From Bacilli bacterium (GTDB lineage Bacteria > Bacillota_I > Bacilli_A > ML615J-28 > CAG-698): a stretch of 61,148 nt of DNA. Within the stretch, counting starts at the first letter, position 1, and every line of letters starts with the position of its first letter. The notes beneath the pieces are model-generated. The model made no database searches and was not told the DNA's origin. It saw nothing but the letters and a program-made list of their open reading frames with translations. Location: the NCBI GenBank assembly GCA_016296945.1, contig JAEDHQ010000001.1, forward strand, positions 1-61,148, in the 5' to 3' direction. Of this stretch, positions 52,106-61,148 are shown piece by piece. The position numbers and the translations under genes are program-made.

Positions 52106-54388
52106 ATGTCATTAGATGATTTAATTATTAAGAGTAATGGTGCTAGAAAAGAGATTTTTGATAAAGAAGAAAATTGTAGTGATTATCGTTTTAAAAATAA
52201 GCATGTTTATGAGAAATTAGTAATTTTTGATAGTAAAAATTTTTCAAGTTGTACACTTAATGGCCGTGGTTCTATTTCTTTAAGCAGTAAATATACGAAA
52301 ACAAATCCTTTTGCTTTATGTTTATCCACAAGTACTGATATTGAAAATATTACTCCAAGACCTTCATCTTCATTAAGATTTGCTCTTAATGGGCTTAATT
52401 TAGAAAAATATAACCGAATATCTGCGCTTTGTTATATTGAAGCAACTGGTTATCAAAATTTTTATTTTCATTTCGCTTTTGGAAATGACGGGCATCATAC
52501 AAACCATGCTCCAAGCATCTATCCTAACCAATGGACATATGTGACTTGGGAATGCAATCATATCAAACGGGACAATGTTAACTTAATGACTGTTACACCA
52601 TATTTAATGGGTTGTCCACCTGAAGCATTACCTAATATCAATATATACATTGATAATATTTCAGCGGAGGTTGTTGATTTAGAATATGATCTTGGTTGGG
52701 ACTTAGAAGATCGTATAGCTTACTCTCATGTTGGTTATTTACCAATAAGTAAAAAACAGGCTTTTAGTTCAACTTGCAATTCTGATTATTTTACTATTGT
52801 TAACGAAGATACTTTAAAATCTATTAGAATGAAAGTAAAAGAACTAAATAGTAATTTAGGCCATTTTTATCTCTTTGATTTTTCCTCAATTAATGAAATA
52901 GGCAATTATCATTTAGAAGTTGATAATCGTAAAACTGAATCCTTTATGATTGATTTTGTCTGCTATGACTCTTCAATTTGGAAAAGTTTAAACTTCTTGC
53001 GTTCATTAAGATGTGGGGAAGATGTAGAAGGAGTTCATTCTGCTTGTCATTTAAATTGTCGTTCAGTTCATCCTGATGGTAGAACAGTTCCAACATTTGG
53101 TGGTTGGCATGACGCTGGTGATGTTTCTCAATTTGAAATTTGTACTGCAGAAATGGCGCATGCGATTTGTGATCTTGCCCTTAAAAATAAAGCTGACTCA
53201 TTTATGTTTAATCGTCTTTTAGAAGAAGCAAAAGTCGGATTGAACTGGCTTTTACGTACTCGCTTTGGTGATGGTTACCGTGCTAATGCTGTTGGTTATA
53301 GCATTTGGAGAAAAAATACATTAGATCCAACTAATACTTCTATTATTAGCAAAGCTGAAGAAGGATCATTTGAAAACTTTTTATCTGCTGCTGCTTTAGC
53401 AAGTGGTGCTAATTTGTTTAAAGATCTTGATATTATATATAGTGATTGGTGTAAACGTAGTGCTATTGAGGATTTCAAATTTGCATGTTCAGAATATCTT
53501 AATAAAATTTATACTGTTCGTTGGGGTGAACCTATTGAAAGCCAAACTATGGGGGCTGCTATTTTAGCTGCTTGTGAAATATATGTGATTACAAATGATA
53601 TATTTTATTTAGAAAAAGCTTTAGAGTTTTCTAAAATTGTTATGAATTGCCAAGAAAAAGGTAATGATACTCCGATGAAAGGCTTTTTCTATGAAGATCA
53701 AGAACATAAATATATTTTAGCTTATGAACATCGCGGCCATGAGCAATCTCCTGTTCAAGGACTTGCTCGTTTATATCAACTACTTCCAAATGGTGATAAT
53801 AAAGATAAAATCAAAAAATCTTTAGAATTATATCGTAGCTATGTTTTAGAATCAATGAAATATACAAAACCATATAATCTACTTCCTGGTCACATTTATC
53901 ATATTGATAAAATCAATATTGAACACTTTACAGTTTTCCCAAAAACAGCAAAACTTGAAGCATTACAATCATTAATTGCTCAAGTTAAAGAGGGAATTGA
54001 TTTAGGTAATGGTTGGTATCTTCGTATTATGCCAATTGCTTATACAAGACGCGGTTTTCATGCTACGTTATTAAGTAAAGCAAAAGGCGTAAGTATGATT
54101 GCTAAAGTATTTAATGATACTGAATTGAGAAATATTGTGATCAGTCAATTAGAATGGATTTTAGGTAAAAACCCATTTGCCTCTAGTACAATGTATGGAG
54201 AAGGTCATAATTACCATCCATTATATGTTGCCTTTTCACGCCAAATAGTTGGTGCCCTACCTGTAGGTATTAAGACAAAAGATGAAAAAGATTTACCATA
54301 TTGGCCAACAATTAATAATGCTGTTTATAAAGAGATATGGGGCCATACTACTGGTAAATATCTTTGGGTTTTAGCGGACGTATTATAA
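52106..54388 (+). CDS. Glycoside hydrolase family 9 protein without a signal peptide
   Basis: A 760-residue protein. The catalytic (alpha/alpha)6 barrel (about residues 285-755) has PTFGGWHDAGDVSQFEICTA at about residue 330, where the two Asp are the general base residues; GKNPFASSTMYGEGHNYHP and the C-terminal NNAVYKEIWGH with the acid Glu follow. Residues 195-280 look like the cellulase N-terminal Ig-like domain. The first 190 residues have a carbohydrate-binding-like beta sandwich. No signal peptide, anchor or dockerin is seen, so it should act inside the cell on imported beta-glucan oligosaccharides. Its stop overlaps the next start as TAATG, coupling it with the PHP gene. Confidence 0.9.
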   Translation: MSLDDLIIKSNGARKEIFDKEENCSDYRFKNKHVYEKLVIFDSKNFSSCTLNGRGSISLSSKYTKTNPFALCLSTSTDIENITPRPSSSLRFALNGLNLEKYNRISALCYIEATGYQNFYFHFAFGNDGHHTNHAPSIYPNQWTYVTWECNHIKRDNVNLMTVTPYLMGCPPEALPNINIYIDNISAEVVDLEYDLGWDLEDRIAYSHVGYLPISKKQAFSSTCNSDYFTIVNEDTLKSIRMKVKELNSNLGHFYLFDFSSINEIGNYHLEVDNRKTESFMIDFVCYDSSIWKSLNFLRSLRCGEDVEGVHSACHLNCRSVHPDGRTVPTFGGWHDAGDVSQFEICTAEMAHAICDLALKNKADSFMFNRLLEEAKVGLNWLLRTRFGDGYRANAVGYSIWRKNTLDPTNTSIISKAEEGSFENFLSAAALASGANLFKDLDIIYSDWCKRSAIEDFKFACSEYLNKIYTVRWGEPIESQTMGAAILAACEIYVITNDIFYLEKALEFSKIVMNCQEKGNDTPMKGFFYEDQEHKYILAYEHRGHEQSPVQGLARLYQLLPNGDNKDKIKKSLELYRSYVLESMKYTKPYNLLPGHIYHIDKINIEHFTVFPKTAKLEALQSLIAQVKEGIDLGNGWYLRIMPIAYTRRGFHATLLSKAKGVSMIAKVFNDTELRNIVISQLEWILGKNPFASSTMYGEGHNYHPLYVAFSRQIVGALPVGIKTKDEKDLPYWPTINNAVYKEIWGHTTGKYLWVLADVL

Positions 54389-55152
54389 TGAAAAGAATCA
54401 AGAATTATCATACACATACACTTTTTTGTGGACATGGAAAAGGTCATCCAATTGACTATGCTAAATATGCTAACTTAAAAGACTTTGAAGTATTAGGCTT
54501 TTCTGAACATGCACCAACAATCATTAAAGGATTAGGTGGTGTTCCGTTTGAAAAAATTGATCAGTATTATAATGAAGTTCATGAATTAAAGAAGATTTAT
54601 CCTAATATGAAAATCTTATGTGGTTTAGAAGTAGATTATTTTGAAACATTTCATCCATATTTCAAAAAACTATTAGAACGATACGATTTTCTTTCTTTAA
54701 GTTGTCACTATATTAAATGTAATGTTCATAATCCTGGTGATTATAGTTGTTTTTGTTTGCAGAATAGTCAAGATGTTGTTACATATACTGAAATATTAAT
54801 TAAAGGAATGGAAAGTGGTTTCTTTAGCTTTGTTAATCATCCTGATTTATTTATACGGGAACCTCTTGCAGGTTATGAAGAGGCAACTAAAAAAATCGTT
54901 GCGGCGGCTATCAAATATGATCTTCCATTAGAACTTAATCTAAATCAAATGCGTGCTCGAAAACAGTTATACGAAAGAGATAACTATCGATATAATTTTT
55001 GGAAATATGTTGGTAAAACTAACGCAAAAGTTATTATTAACTTTGATGCACATTTTCCAGAGTTTTTAGCATCAGACATCTATTTAGATGCATTATCTTT
55101 TGCAAAAGAATTGAATTTAAATTTAGTTGATGAAATTAAAATCGTGAAATGA
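54388..55152 (+). CDS. PHP-domain phosphoesterase, histidinol-phosphatase-like
   Basis: A 254-residue protein beginning MKRIKNYHTHTLFCGHGKGH, with the NYHTHTLFCGHG metal motif. Others are VLGFSEHAPT, ILCGLEVDYFE, LSLSCHYIKC, FVNHPDLFI and INFDAHFPEF. These match HisK-like PHP enzymes. It starts where the GH9 gene stops (TAATG at 54388) and ends in TGA eight bases before ispH. Association with GH9 suggests a phospho-sugar or other phosphoester substrate, but histidinol phosphate cannot be ruled out. It differs clearly from the PHP protein at 28081-28905. Confidence 0.87.
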   Translation: MKRIKNYHTHTLFCGHGKGHPIDYAKYANLKDFEVLGFSEHAPTIIKGLGGVPFEKIDQYYNEVHELKKIYPNMKILCGLEVDYFETFHPYFKKLLERYDFLSLSCHYIKCNVHNPGDYSCFCLQNSQDVVTYTEILIKGMESGFFSFVNHPDLFIREPLAGYEEATKKIVAAAIKYDLPLELNLNQMRARKQLYERDNYRYNFWKYVGKTNAKVIINFDAHFPEFLASDIYLDALSFAKELNLNLVDEIKIVK

Positions 55153-55159
55153 GGTACTC

Positions 55160-56053
55160 ATGAGAGCATATGAAATAAAACCAAATGGATTTTGTAATGG
55201 TGTTAAACGCGCTATTAAAATGATTAAAGACATTGTTATTGATTCTAATACAATAAGACCAATTTATATGTTAGGTTATTTAGTACATAACAAAAACATC
55301 ATAAATAGTTTCATTGAAGATTATGGAATTATTCTAATTACTAGTGATTATGAAAAACATCTAAAAGAAATTAAAAAAGGAACTATTATTTTTACAGCAC
55401 ATGGTATTTCACCATCCATAAAACAAATTGCAATTGATAATAATTTAAACATTGTGGATACAACATGTCCTAATGTTTTAAAGATTCAAAAAATTATTAA
55501 AGACAGAATAAATGAAAATTATAATGTTTTAGTTGTTGGAAGTGAAAATCATCCCGAAACAAAAAGTTATCTAGGTATTTCAAAAAATGTCCAATTATAT
55601 AATGATAATAAAGATTATTCAAATTTATCAAAGATATTTGTAATAAATCAAACAACACTTATTTATGATGATGTTTTAAATATTTTTGAACATATTAAAA
55701 AAACTAACAAAGATGCAGAAATAGCGGAAGAAATTTGTAATGCAACTAAACAAAGGCAAAAAGCTTTGCTTAAAAATATTGATAAGTTTGATTGTTATCT
55801 AATTATTGGAGATAGACTAAGCAATAACTGCGATTCGTTATATAGGATTGCAATAAATCACCATAAAGATGCTTTTAAAATTGAATCAGCTGAAGAATTA
55901 AATTATATTGATTTATCTAAGTATAATACGATTGGTGTTACTGCAGGAGCCTCAACTCCATCTGCAATTGTTTGTGAAGTAATTACACAAATTAATTCAA
56001 ATGAAAATCATTTTAAAACAACTCTTTCAAATAAAGATTACATTGATATATAA
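55160..56053 (+). CDS. ispH: 4-hydroxy-3-methylbut-2-enyl diphosphate reductase
   Basis: A 297-residue enzyme of the MEP isoprenoid pathway, which reduces HMBPP to isopentenyl and dimethylallyl diphosphate. The [4Fe-4S] cysteines are Cys12 (NGFCNGVKRAI), about Cys102 (VDTTCPNV) and about Cys192 (EEICNATKQRQ). Substrate-binding segments include GYLVHNKNIIN, FTAHGISPSIKQIA and VTAGASTPSAIV. GAGGTACTC precedes ATG 55160. It is the last gene of the GH9-PHP unit, an unusual place for ispH, and ends at a strong terminator. Its presence implies that isoprenoids are made via the MEP route. Confidence 0.96.
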   Translation: MRAYEIKPNGFCNGVKRAIKMIKDIVIDSNTIRPIYMLGYLVHNKNIINSFIEDYGIILITSDYEKHLKEIKKGTIIFTAHGISPSIKQIAIDNNLNIVDTTCPNVLKIQKIIKDRINENYNVLVVGSENHPETKSYLGISKNVQLYNDNKDYSNLSKIFVINQTTLIYDDVLNIFEHIKKTNKDAEIAEEICNATKQRQKALLKNIDKFDCYLIIGDRLSNNCDSLYRIAINHHKDAFKIESAEELNYIDLSKYNTIGVTAGASTPSAIVCEVITQINSNENHFKTTLSNKDYIDI

Positions 56054-56059
56054 AAATAT

Positions 56060-56090
56060 GAGGTAAACCTAAATTGGTTTACCTCTTTTT
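56060..56090. terminator. Bidirectional terminator between ispH and the alcohol dehydrogenase gene
   Basis: GAGGTAAACC (56060-56069) pairs with GGTTTACCTC (56076-56085), a perfect 10-base stem with a 6-base loop, with T on the plus side and A on the other. Confidence 0.9.
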
Positions 56091-56109
56091 AATTTCTAAA
56101 TTTCAAATT

Positions 56110-57255
56110 TTACATTAATGACTCATATAATTTGATTATATCTTCTAATGTAGGGTCTTTTGGATTGCCAGGGCGACATGCATCATCCATTGCAGATTGT
56201 GCTAAGAATGGGATATCTTCTGCTTTAACGATTTCTTTTAAACTAGTAGGAATTCCAACATCTTGGCTTAATTTCTTAACTGCATCTACTGCTGCTTTAC
56301 GATATTCTTCTTGTGTCATTTCATCAACACCCTTAACTCCCATTGCTCTTGCAATTTCACGATATTTTTCACCAGTTTCGGAAGCATTATATTCCATTAC
56401 TGTTGGTAAAATAATGGCATTAGCAACACCATGAGGGGTATTATATACTGCACCTAATGGATGAGCCATTGAGTGAACAATTCCTAGTCCAACATTAGAG
56501 AATCCCATACCTGCCACATATTGGCCTAAAGCCATTCCTTCACGTCCTTCTGGAGTGTTTGCAACAGCACCACGAAGATTTTTAGAAATTAATCTAATAG
56601 CTTCTAAATGGAACATATCAGACAAAGCCCATGCACCTTTTGTAATATATCCTTCAATTGCATGAGTTAGGGCATCCATACCTGTTGCAGCTGTTAATCC
56701 TTTTGGCATTGATGACATCATATCTGGGTCAACAACAGCTACAACTGGAATATCATGTGTATCTACACAAACAAATTTACGATTTTTTTCTACATCTGTA
56801 ATTACATAATTAATTGTAACTTCAGCAGCTGTTCCTGCTGTTGTTGGAACAGCAATAATTGGAACACATGGTTTTTTAGTAGGAGCTACACCCTCTAGTG
56901 AACGAACATCTTCAAATTCTGGATTAGCAATAATAATACCGATTGCTTTGGCAGTATCCATAGAAGATCCACCACCAATAGCAATAATACAATCTGCTTT
57001 TGCTTCTTTAAATGCTATAACACCCGTTTGTACATTTTCAATTGTTGGATTAGGTTTAATGTTAGAATATAATGAATATTCAACTTTTGCTTCTTCTAAT
57101 AATTTTGTAACTTTTTGAGTTACACCAAATTTCACTAAATCAGGATCACTAGCAACGAATGCTTTTTTAAATCCACGAGCAACAATTTCAGGAACGATAT
57201 TTAGAATCGCACCAGAACCATGATAAGAAGTTTCATTTAAAACAAATCTTGGCAT
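56110..57255 (-). CDS. Iron-dependent alcohol dehydrogenase (FucO/butanol/1,3-propanediol type)
   Basis: A 381-residue group III (iron) alcohol dehydrogenase. The NAD-binding region has CIIAIGGGSSMDTAKAIGI and PIIAVPTTAGTAAEVTINYV; the metal region has AATGMDALTHAIEGYITKGA and GIVHSMAHPLGAVYNTPHGV with the Asp and three His ligands. It belongs to the branch of lactaldehyde reductases and butanol dehydrogenases; the exact aldehyde cannot be chosen. AAAGGA precedes the ATG. It begins 33 bases after the pheT stop and could be in the phe transcript, though a TATAAT-like box occurs in the gap. Confidence 0.95.
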   Translation of the reverse strand: MPRFVLNETSYHGSGAILNIVPEIVARGFKKAFVASDPDLVKFGVTQKVTKLLEEAKVEYSLYSNIKPNPTIENVQTGVIAFKEAKADCIIAIGGGSSMDTAKAIGIIIANPEFEDVRSLEGVAPTKKPCVPIIAVPTTAGTAAEVTINYVITDVEKNRKFVCVDTHDIPVVAVVDPDMMSSMPKGLTAATGMDALTHAIEGYITKGAWALSDMFHLEAIRLISKNLRGAVANTPEGREGMALGQYVAGMGFSNVGLGIVHSMAHPLGAVYNTPHGVANAIILPTVMEYNASETGEKYREIARAMGVKGVDEMTQEEYRKAAVDAVKKLSQDVGIPTSLKEIVKAEDIPFLAQSAMDDACRPGNPKDPTLEDIIKLYESLM

Positions 57256-57288
57256 TTTTTTTCCTTTATTTTTATTTATTATATATAA

Positions 57289-59694
57289 TTATGCTCTTAA
57301 TTTTGCAAAATTATTCTTTTCTAATGTCTTTAATATTTTATTAACTTTTGCATTAACTACTTCATCAGTCAATGTTTCATTTGATGAGAATACTACTTTA
57401 CAAGCAATACTCTTTTCATCAGATTCTATTTTTTCTCCTACATATAAGTCAAAGATAATAACATCAGTTATCATTTTCTTATCTACTGCCTTAATTGCTT
57501 CAACTAATTGACTAGCACTAATTTCTTTCTTTAAGACAAATGCTAAATCGCGTTCTACGTTAGGTACTTTTAAGACAGGTGTATAAATGCGTGTTGCTTC
57601 TACTTCTGTTAAGATATCATGAACATCGATTTCCGCAACATATACATTCTTTAAATCATTAGCTTGTGCATATTTTGGATGTAATTCTCCAACATAACCA
57701 ACCATTTTACCTTTGTATAATATTTTTGCAGTACGTAATGGATGCATTGTGCTTTCAAATACATCAAGTTTTTGATAATCAAATTCAACACCAATTTCAG
57801 AAAATGCTTGATTGATTAAACCTTTTATTAAATAGAAATCCACTTTTTCTACTTTTCCATTCCATAAAGTATTTGAATATTGATTTGCTAAAGCGATTGA
57901 TAAATGCTCTTTTTCTATATATTTTCCATTATTTTGAGCATAATCTTTGTAATATACTTTACCTATTTCATAAAATGCAACATCAGTCATCTTACGATTA
58001 AATGAATAACTAACATTTTCTAAAATACTAGGAACTAGACTGCGACGTAATACTTTTCTTTCATTACTGATTGGTAACATTAATTCAATGCTTTCTTCAC
58101 CATCATTGAATAAAAATTTAAATTCATTATTGTTTTCACGTAATGAATAGTTTATTGCTTCTACTAAGCCTAAATCTTTTAAAACATGTTTTAGGGTTCT
58201 TCTTCTTTTTTGATAATTAGTAAGTTCTCCTGCTAATGCAGTATTAGGAAGTGTAACAGGTAATTCTTCATAACCATGAATTCTTCCAACTTCTTCGATA
58301 ATATCTTGTTTAATGGCAACATCAAAGCGACGATTTGGAACTTCTATTTCAATTTTTCCGTCTTGTAAAGACGCAGCAAATTGTAAACGATGCATAATAT
58401 CAATTACATCTTCATCACTTACCTTTACTCCTAAATAATTAGATATATATTCACTAGTTATTTCTACTTTTTTAGATTCTTTAGAAGTAATTCCTTTAAC
58501 GACATCCCCTTTCGCAATACTTGCTTCACATAATTCTTTGAATAAATAACATGTATAATCTAATGCTTGTTTTATTCGATTAACATCTACTCCCTTTTCA
58601 TAACGAATAGATGACTCACTACGTAAATCAAGACGAGTGAAAGTCTTACGAATACTAACTGGATCAAAGATGGCTGCTTCAATTACAATGTCTTTTGTTT
58701 CATCATTAATTGATGAATTAGCACCACCCATAACACCAGCTAAAGCAACAGGTTTTTCACCATCAGTAATAACAATATCACTAGGAAGTAAATCTCGTTT
58801 GATTCCATCAAGTGTTACTAATGTCTCATTTTCGAATGCTTGACGCACTTTAATTTTATTACCTAACAACTTGTAATCAAATGCGTGTAATGGTTGCCCA
58901 AATAGCGCTAGGATGTAATTTGTGATATCAACCGCGTTATTTATTGGACGAATACCAAAAGCGATTAAACGCGAAATTAACCAATCAGGAGATTTTTTAA
59001 TTTTTACATCTTTAATAACTTTTGCATAGTATGTTATACACTTATCAGTTTCTATTTCTACATCGATTAATTCTTTATTTTCAAATTCTGCTTCTACTAA
59101 CTTATAAGCTAGTGGCTTCATTGGACGATTGAAAACAGCACTTACTTCATAAGCAACACCTAACATTGATAATAAATCTCCACGATTTGGAGTTAATCCT
59201 AATTCGATTACCTCATCATCTAGTTCCAGTGCTTTTAGTGGATCATCTCCAGCTTTAACTTCCTTTTCAAAATAATAAATACCATTAGCATATTTTTCAT
59301 CGATATATTTCTTTTCCATTCCTAATTCAGCTAAAGAGCATACCATACCATTTGATTCAACGCCACGAATCTTTGATTTTTTAATCTTAAAACCACCAGG
59401 CAATTCACATCCGTTTAAAGCAACAATTACATATAAACCTTCTTTAATATTTGGAGCACCACAGACAATTTGTTCAACGCTATTACCAACATCAATTGTA
59501 CATATATGTAAATGATCACTATCTGGATGATTAACACATGTTAATACATGACCGATAGCAAGGTTGCTACCTTCCACAATTCTTTCGACACTTTCAATTT
59601 CGATTGAATGCAAGCTTAATGTATCAACTATTTCTTTAGTGCTTAAATCACTTAAATCTACTAATTCATTTAACCAGTTTAATTTTACTTTCAT
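57289..59694 (-). CDS. pheT: Phenylalanine-tRNA ligase beta subunit
   Basis: An 801-residue protein, the usual size for bacterial PheT. It begins MKVKLNWLNELVDLSDLSTK, followed by an OB-type tRNA-binding module (HPDSDHLHICTIDVG). The B3/B4 editing region (DYKLLGNKIKVRQAFENETL, then VALAGVMGGANSSI), B5 domain and C-terminal anticodon-binding module (YTPVLKVPNVERDLAFVL) are present. GAGGTGATT precedes the start, 15 bases after pheS. It works with PheS as a (alpha-beta)2 enzyme and is governed by the T-box leader. Confidence 0.97.
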   Translation of the reverse strand: MKVKLNWLNELVDLSDLSTKEIVDTLSLHSIEIESVERIVEGSNLAIGHVLTCVNHPDSDHLHICTIDVGNSVEQIVCGAPNIKEGLYVIVALNGCELPGGFKIKKSKIRGVESNGMVCSLAELGMEKKYIDEKYANGIYYFEKEVKAGDDPLKALELDDEVIELGLTPNRGDLLSMLGVAYEVSAVFNRPMKPLAYKLVEAEFENKELIDVEIETDKCITYYAKVIKDVKIKKSPDWLISRLIAFGIRPINNAVDITNYILALFGQPLHAFDYKLLGNKIKVRQAFENETLVTLDGIKRDLLPSDIVITDGEKPVALAGVMGGANSSINDETKDIVIEAAIFDPVSIRKTFTRLDLRSESSIRYEKGVDVNRIKQALDYTCYLFKELCEASIAKGDVVKGITSKESKKVEITSEYISNYLGVKVSDEDVIDIMHRLQFAASLQDGKIEIEVPNRRFDVAIKQDIIEEVGRIHGYEELPVTLPNTALAGELTNYQKRRRTLKHVLKDLGLVEAINYSLRENNNEFKFLFNDGEESIELMLPISNERKVLRRSLVPSILENVSYSFNRKMTDVAFYEIGKVYYKDYAQNNGKYIEKEHLSIALANQYSNTLWNGKVEKVDFYLIKGLINQAFSEIGVEFDYQKLDVFESTMHPLRTAKILYKGKMVGYVGELHPKYAQANDLKNVYVAEIDVHDILTEVEATRIYTPVLKVPNVERDLAFVLKKEISASQLVEAIKAVDKKMITDVIIFDLYVGEKIESDEKSIACKVVFSSNETLTDEVVNAKVNKILKTLEKNNFAKLRA

Positions 59695-59709
59695 AATAAA
59701 TCACCTCTA

Positions 59710-60732
59710 CTAAAATTGCTTAATGAAACGAGGATCATTTGTATAAAAATTACGAATGTCATCAATTCCATATTTAAGCATAGTAATTCTTTCAATACCG
59801 ATACCAAATGCAAATCCTTGATATTTTAAAGGATCATAACCTGCCATTCTTAATACATTAGGATGAACCATACCAGCTCCTAATACTTCAATCCAACCAT
59901 TTCCTTTACATAGTGGGCATCCTTTTCCACCACATTTAAAACATGTAACATCAACTTCAACGCTTGGTTCAGTAAATGGAAAATATGAAGGACGAAATCT
60001 AACTTTTGTATTTTCTCCTAAAATTTTTGAAAATACTTGTGTTAATGCTCCTTTTAAGTCTGCCATTGTAATATTAGTATCAACAACTAATCCTTCAATT
60101 TGCATAAATTGATGTGAATGTGTTGCATCATCATTATCACGACGATATACTTTACCAGGACAAACTACCTTAATTGGTTTTCCTTTGGCTTCTAGCATTA
60201 CACGTGCTTGAACTGGTGAAGTATGAGTACGCATTAAATTAGTTTCAGTGATATAAAATGTATCTTGCATATCACGTGCTGGATGATCTTTAGGTAGATT
60301 CATCATTTCAAAGTTATATAAATCTTCTTCTACTTCAGGTCCTTCCGCAATTTGATAACCCATACCAATGAAGATATCTTCTAATTCTTCGATTGTTTTA
60401 GTAAGAACATGTAAACTACCTTTAGAAAACTTTTTGCCAGGTAATGTAACATCAATTTCTTCGCTAGCTAATTTCTTGTTTACTTCTTCTTCTTTAATTT
60501 CTTCTAAACGTTTTAAAACAGCAGCTTCAACAGCAACCTTAAATTGATTAACCCGTCCACCAATTTCCTTTTTTTGTTCTACGCTAAATTCACGCATTTT
60601 ACCCATAATTTCAGAAACAGGACTTTTCTTACCTAAAAACTCTGCTTTTGTTTCATTAAGTTCGTTAACATTTTTCGCTTGACTGATTTTTTCTAATGCA
60701 CGAACTTCTAAATCATTAATAACATTAATCAT
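59710..60732 (-). CDS. pheS: Phenylalanine-tRNA ligase alpha subunit
   Basis: A 340-residue protein. It starts with a coiled coil (about residues 1-90, [20 protein letters not shown]) that binds tRNA, followed by the class II core: [40 protein letters not shown] (motif 2 region), [20 protein letters not shown] and [20 protein letters not shown] (motif 3). A zinc-ribbon-like segment has [23 protein letters not shown] precedes ATG 60732. It is the first gene of pheST and is controlled by the T-box element just upstream. Confidence 0.97.
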   Translation of the reverse strand: MINVINDLEVRALEKISQAKNVNELNETKAEFLGKKSPVSEIMGKMREFSVEQKKEIGGRVNQFKVAVEAAVLKRLEEIKEEEVNKKLASEEIDVTLPGKKFSKGSLHVLTKTIEELEDIFIGMGYQIAEGPEVEEDLYNFEMMNLPKDHPARDMQDTFYITETNLMRTHTSPVQARVMLEAKGKPIKVVCPGKVYRRDNDDATHSHQFMQIEGLVVDTNITMADLKGALTQVFSKILGENTKVRFRPSYFPFTEPSVEVDVTCFKCGGKGCPLCKGNGWIEVLGAGMVHPNVLRMAGYDPLKYQGFAFGIGIERITMLKYGIDDIRNFYTNDPRFIKQF

Positions 60733-60770
60733 TTTCTTCCTCCATTTCCTATAAAAGAACTTAACAAATT

Positions 60771-61010
60771 AAAAAGTCCTTAAAAGTATAAAACTCTTAA
60801 GGACGAATTATCGCGGTACCACCTTAATTCTAAAAATTAGATAACCTAATCTTCAGCACTCGATTCAACCTTTAACGCAGATATACGGACTCTATTAAAG
60901 CCATTCAATTAGCGAATTCAAAATAATCCATTGTTAAGTCACACCATACCTTAACTCTCTTTAAACTTCATTATTTTTACTACTCTAATCTCACAATGTT
61001 AATTATTCTT
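60771..61010 (-). promoter_or_regulatory. T-box leader responding to uncharged tRNA-Phe
   Basis: On the minus strand the T-box sequence AAGGTGGTACCGCG lies at 60811-60829, followed by a terminator with stem GTCCTTAA/TTAAGGAC and T run (60771-60804). Upstream, stem I contains AGAGAGTTAAGG and TATGGTGTGACTTAAC. The codon TTC in TTGAATTCGC (60914-60916) is the likely specifier and reads Phe. Uncharged tRNA-Phe should stabilise the antiterminator and allow pheST transcription. Confidence 0.95.
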
Positions 61011-61024
61011 TTTTCTTCGATAAT

Positions 61025-61053
61025 ATTATAACACTTTTGTATTCTTTTTTCAA
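61025..61053 (-). promoter_or_regulatory. Promoter of the pheS T-box transcript
   Basis: On the minus strand TTGAAA (61048-61053), a 17-base spacer and TATAAT (61025-61030). The T-box stem I begins about 15 to 20 bases downstream. Confidence 0.82.
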
Positions 61054-61102
61054 TTAAATAATTTATCAAAATCTAAAAAATCTGTATATAGAGTTAAATC
61101 AT

Positions 61103-61146
61103 AACCACCCGTAAAACGGGTGGTTTGCTCTGAGGGTATAACCCTC
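61103..61146. mobile_element. Putative right end of an IS200/IS605-family (TnpB) element
   Basis: Two hairpins are packed at the window edge. AACCACCCGT (61103-61112) pairs with ACGGGTGGTT (61116-61125), loop AAA; GAGGGT (61132-61137) pairs with ACCCTC (61141-61146), loop ATA. Read on the minus strand, GAGCAAACCACCCGTTTTA resembles the 3' end of IS605-type tnpB elements, where the hairpin is the transposition end and the omega-RNA scaffold. No transposase gene is inside the window; the element would lie to the right. Recognition is from memory. Confidence 0.5.
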
Positions 61147-61148
61147 TT

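Noticed and set aside
1..61148. tRNA, rRNA, CRISPR arrays or prophage genes.
   Set aside because: No repeated spacers, no cloverleaf-like GC-rich segments with CCA ends, and no phage structural or integrase genes were seen by eye; a short tRNA could still be missed without a covariance search.

Overview
The window is a low-GC (roughly 28-30% by eye), gene-dense bacterial chromosome segment from the Bacilli/Firmicutes side of the tree, most likely an uncultured gut lineage near Erysipelotrichales, RF39 or the Acholeplasma/Haloplasma relatives. Reasons: a Firmicutes-type DnaB replication initiator beside coaE-mutM-polA, a T-box leader before pheST, an FMN riboswitch, LuxS, a YtrA-type GntR/ABC operon, and strong AGGAGG-like ribosome sites. 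TGA acts as a normal stop (for example where the nucleotidyltransferase gene meets pqqD, and at the end of the PHP gene before ispH), so this is not the Mycoplasma code. No rRNA, tRNA or CRISPR array was seen.

Layout. 1-5302 (minus): polA, nitroreductase, mutM, coaE, a conserved unknown gene and a truncated dnaB, a replication/repair/CoA operon. 5419-14077: a VanY-type carboxypeptidase, a Tyr/Asn-rich membrane protein, a MATE exporter, an Mbeg1-like lipase, two tandem paralogous membrane proteins, an amidohydrolase broken by one in-frame stop, and a GntR-ABC operon with a clear promoter/operator. 14161-25896: riboflavin ECF transporter under an FMN riboswitch, a secreted phosphodiester-glycosidase-like protein, a DUF362 ferredoxin protein, a LysM protein, luxS, aspartate kinase, a second MATE protein and a heterodimeric ABC exporter. 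26322-32141: cyclophilin-PHP-DUF4838 operon and a secreted GHL10/DUF187 glycosidase preceded by a 45-codon peptide gene.

32004-39353 is the most unusual part. It holds a PqqD-like protein, an S24/S26 signal-peptidase-like enzyme, a PF14907-like nucleotidyltransferase, an HPr-kinase-like protein, an acetyltransferase, a flotillin, two lipoproteins and a short peptide gene whose N-terminus carries a YxxPx[I/L] motif like the leader motif read by PqqD-type recognition domains. I propose, as inference, that these may be a peptide-modification or peptide-processing system; no canonical lasso-peptide cyclase or leader transglutaminase is present.

39464-44559: two adjoining MutS-domain-V ATPases, a membrane protein whose reading frame is open upstream without a start codon, and a DUF6512-like membrane protein. 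44074-50897 (minus) is a complete citrate lyase operon (citD-citE-citF-citC-citXG) followed by a two-subunit Fe-S hydro-lyase (fumarase or tartrate dehydratase) and a PduO-like adenosyltransferase, driven by a textbook promoter. 51081-56053: an EamA transporter, then GH9 glycosidase, PHP phosphoesterase and ispH on the plus strand. 56110-61053: pheS-pheT under a T-box, with an iron-dependent alcohol dehydrogenase just behind. The right edge (61103-61146) carries two hairpins resembling the end of an IS200/IS605-family element that continues beyond the window.
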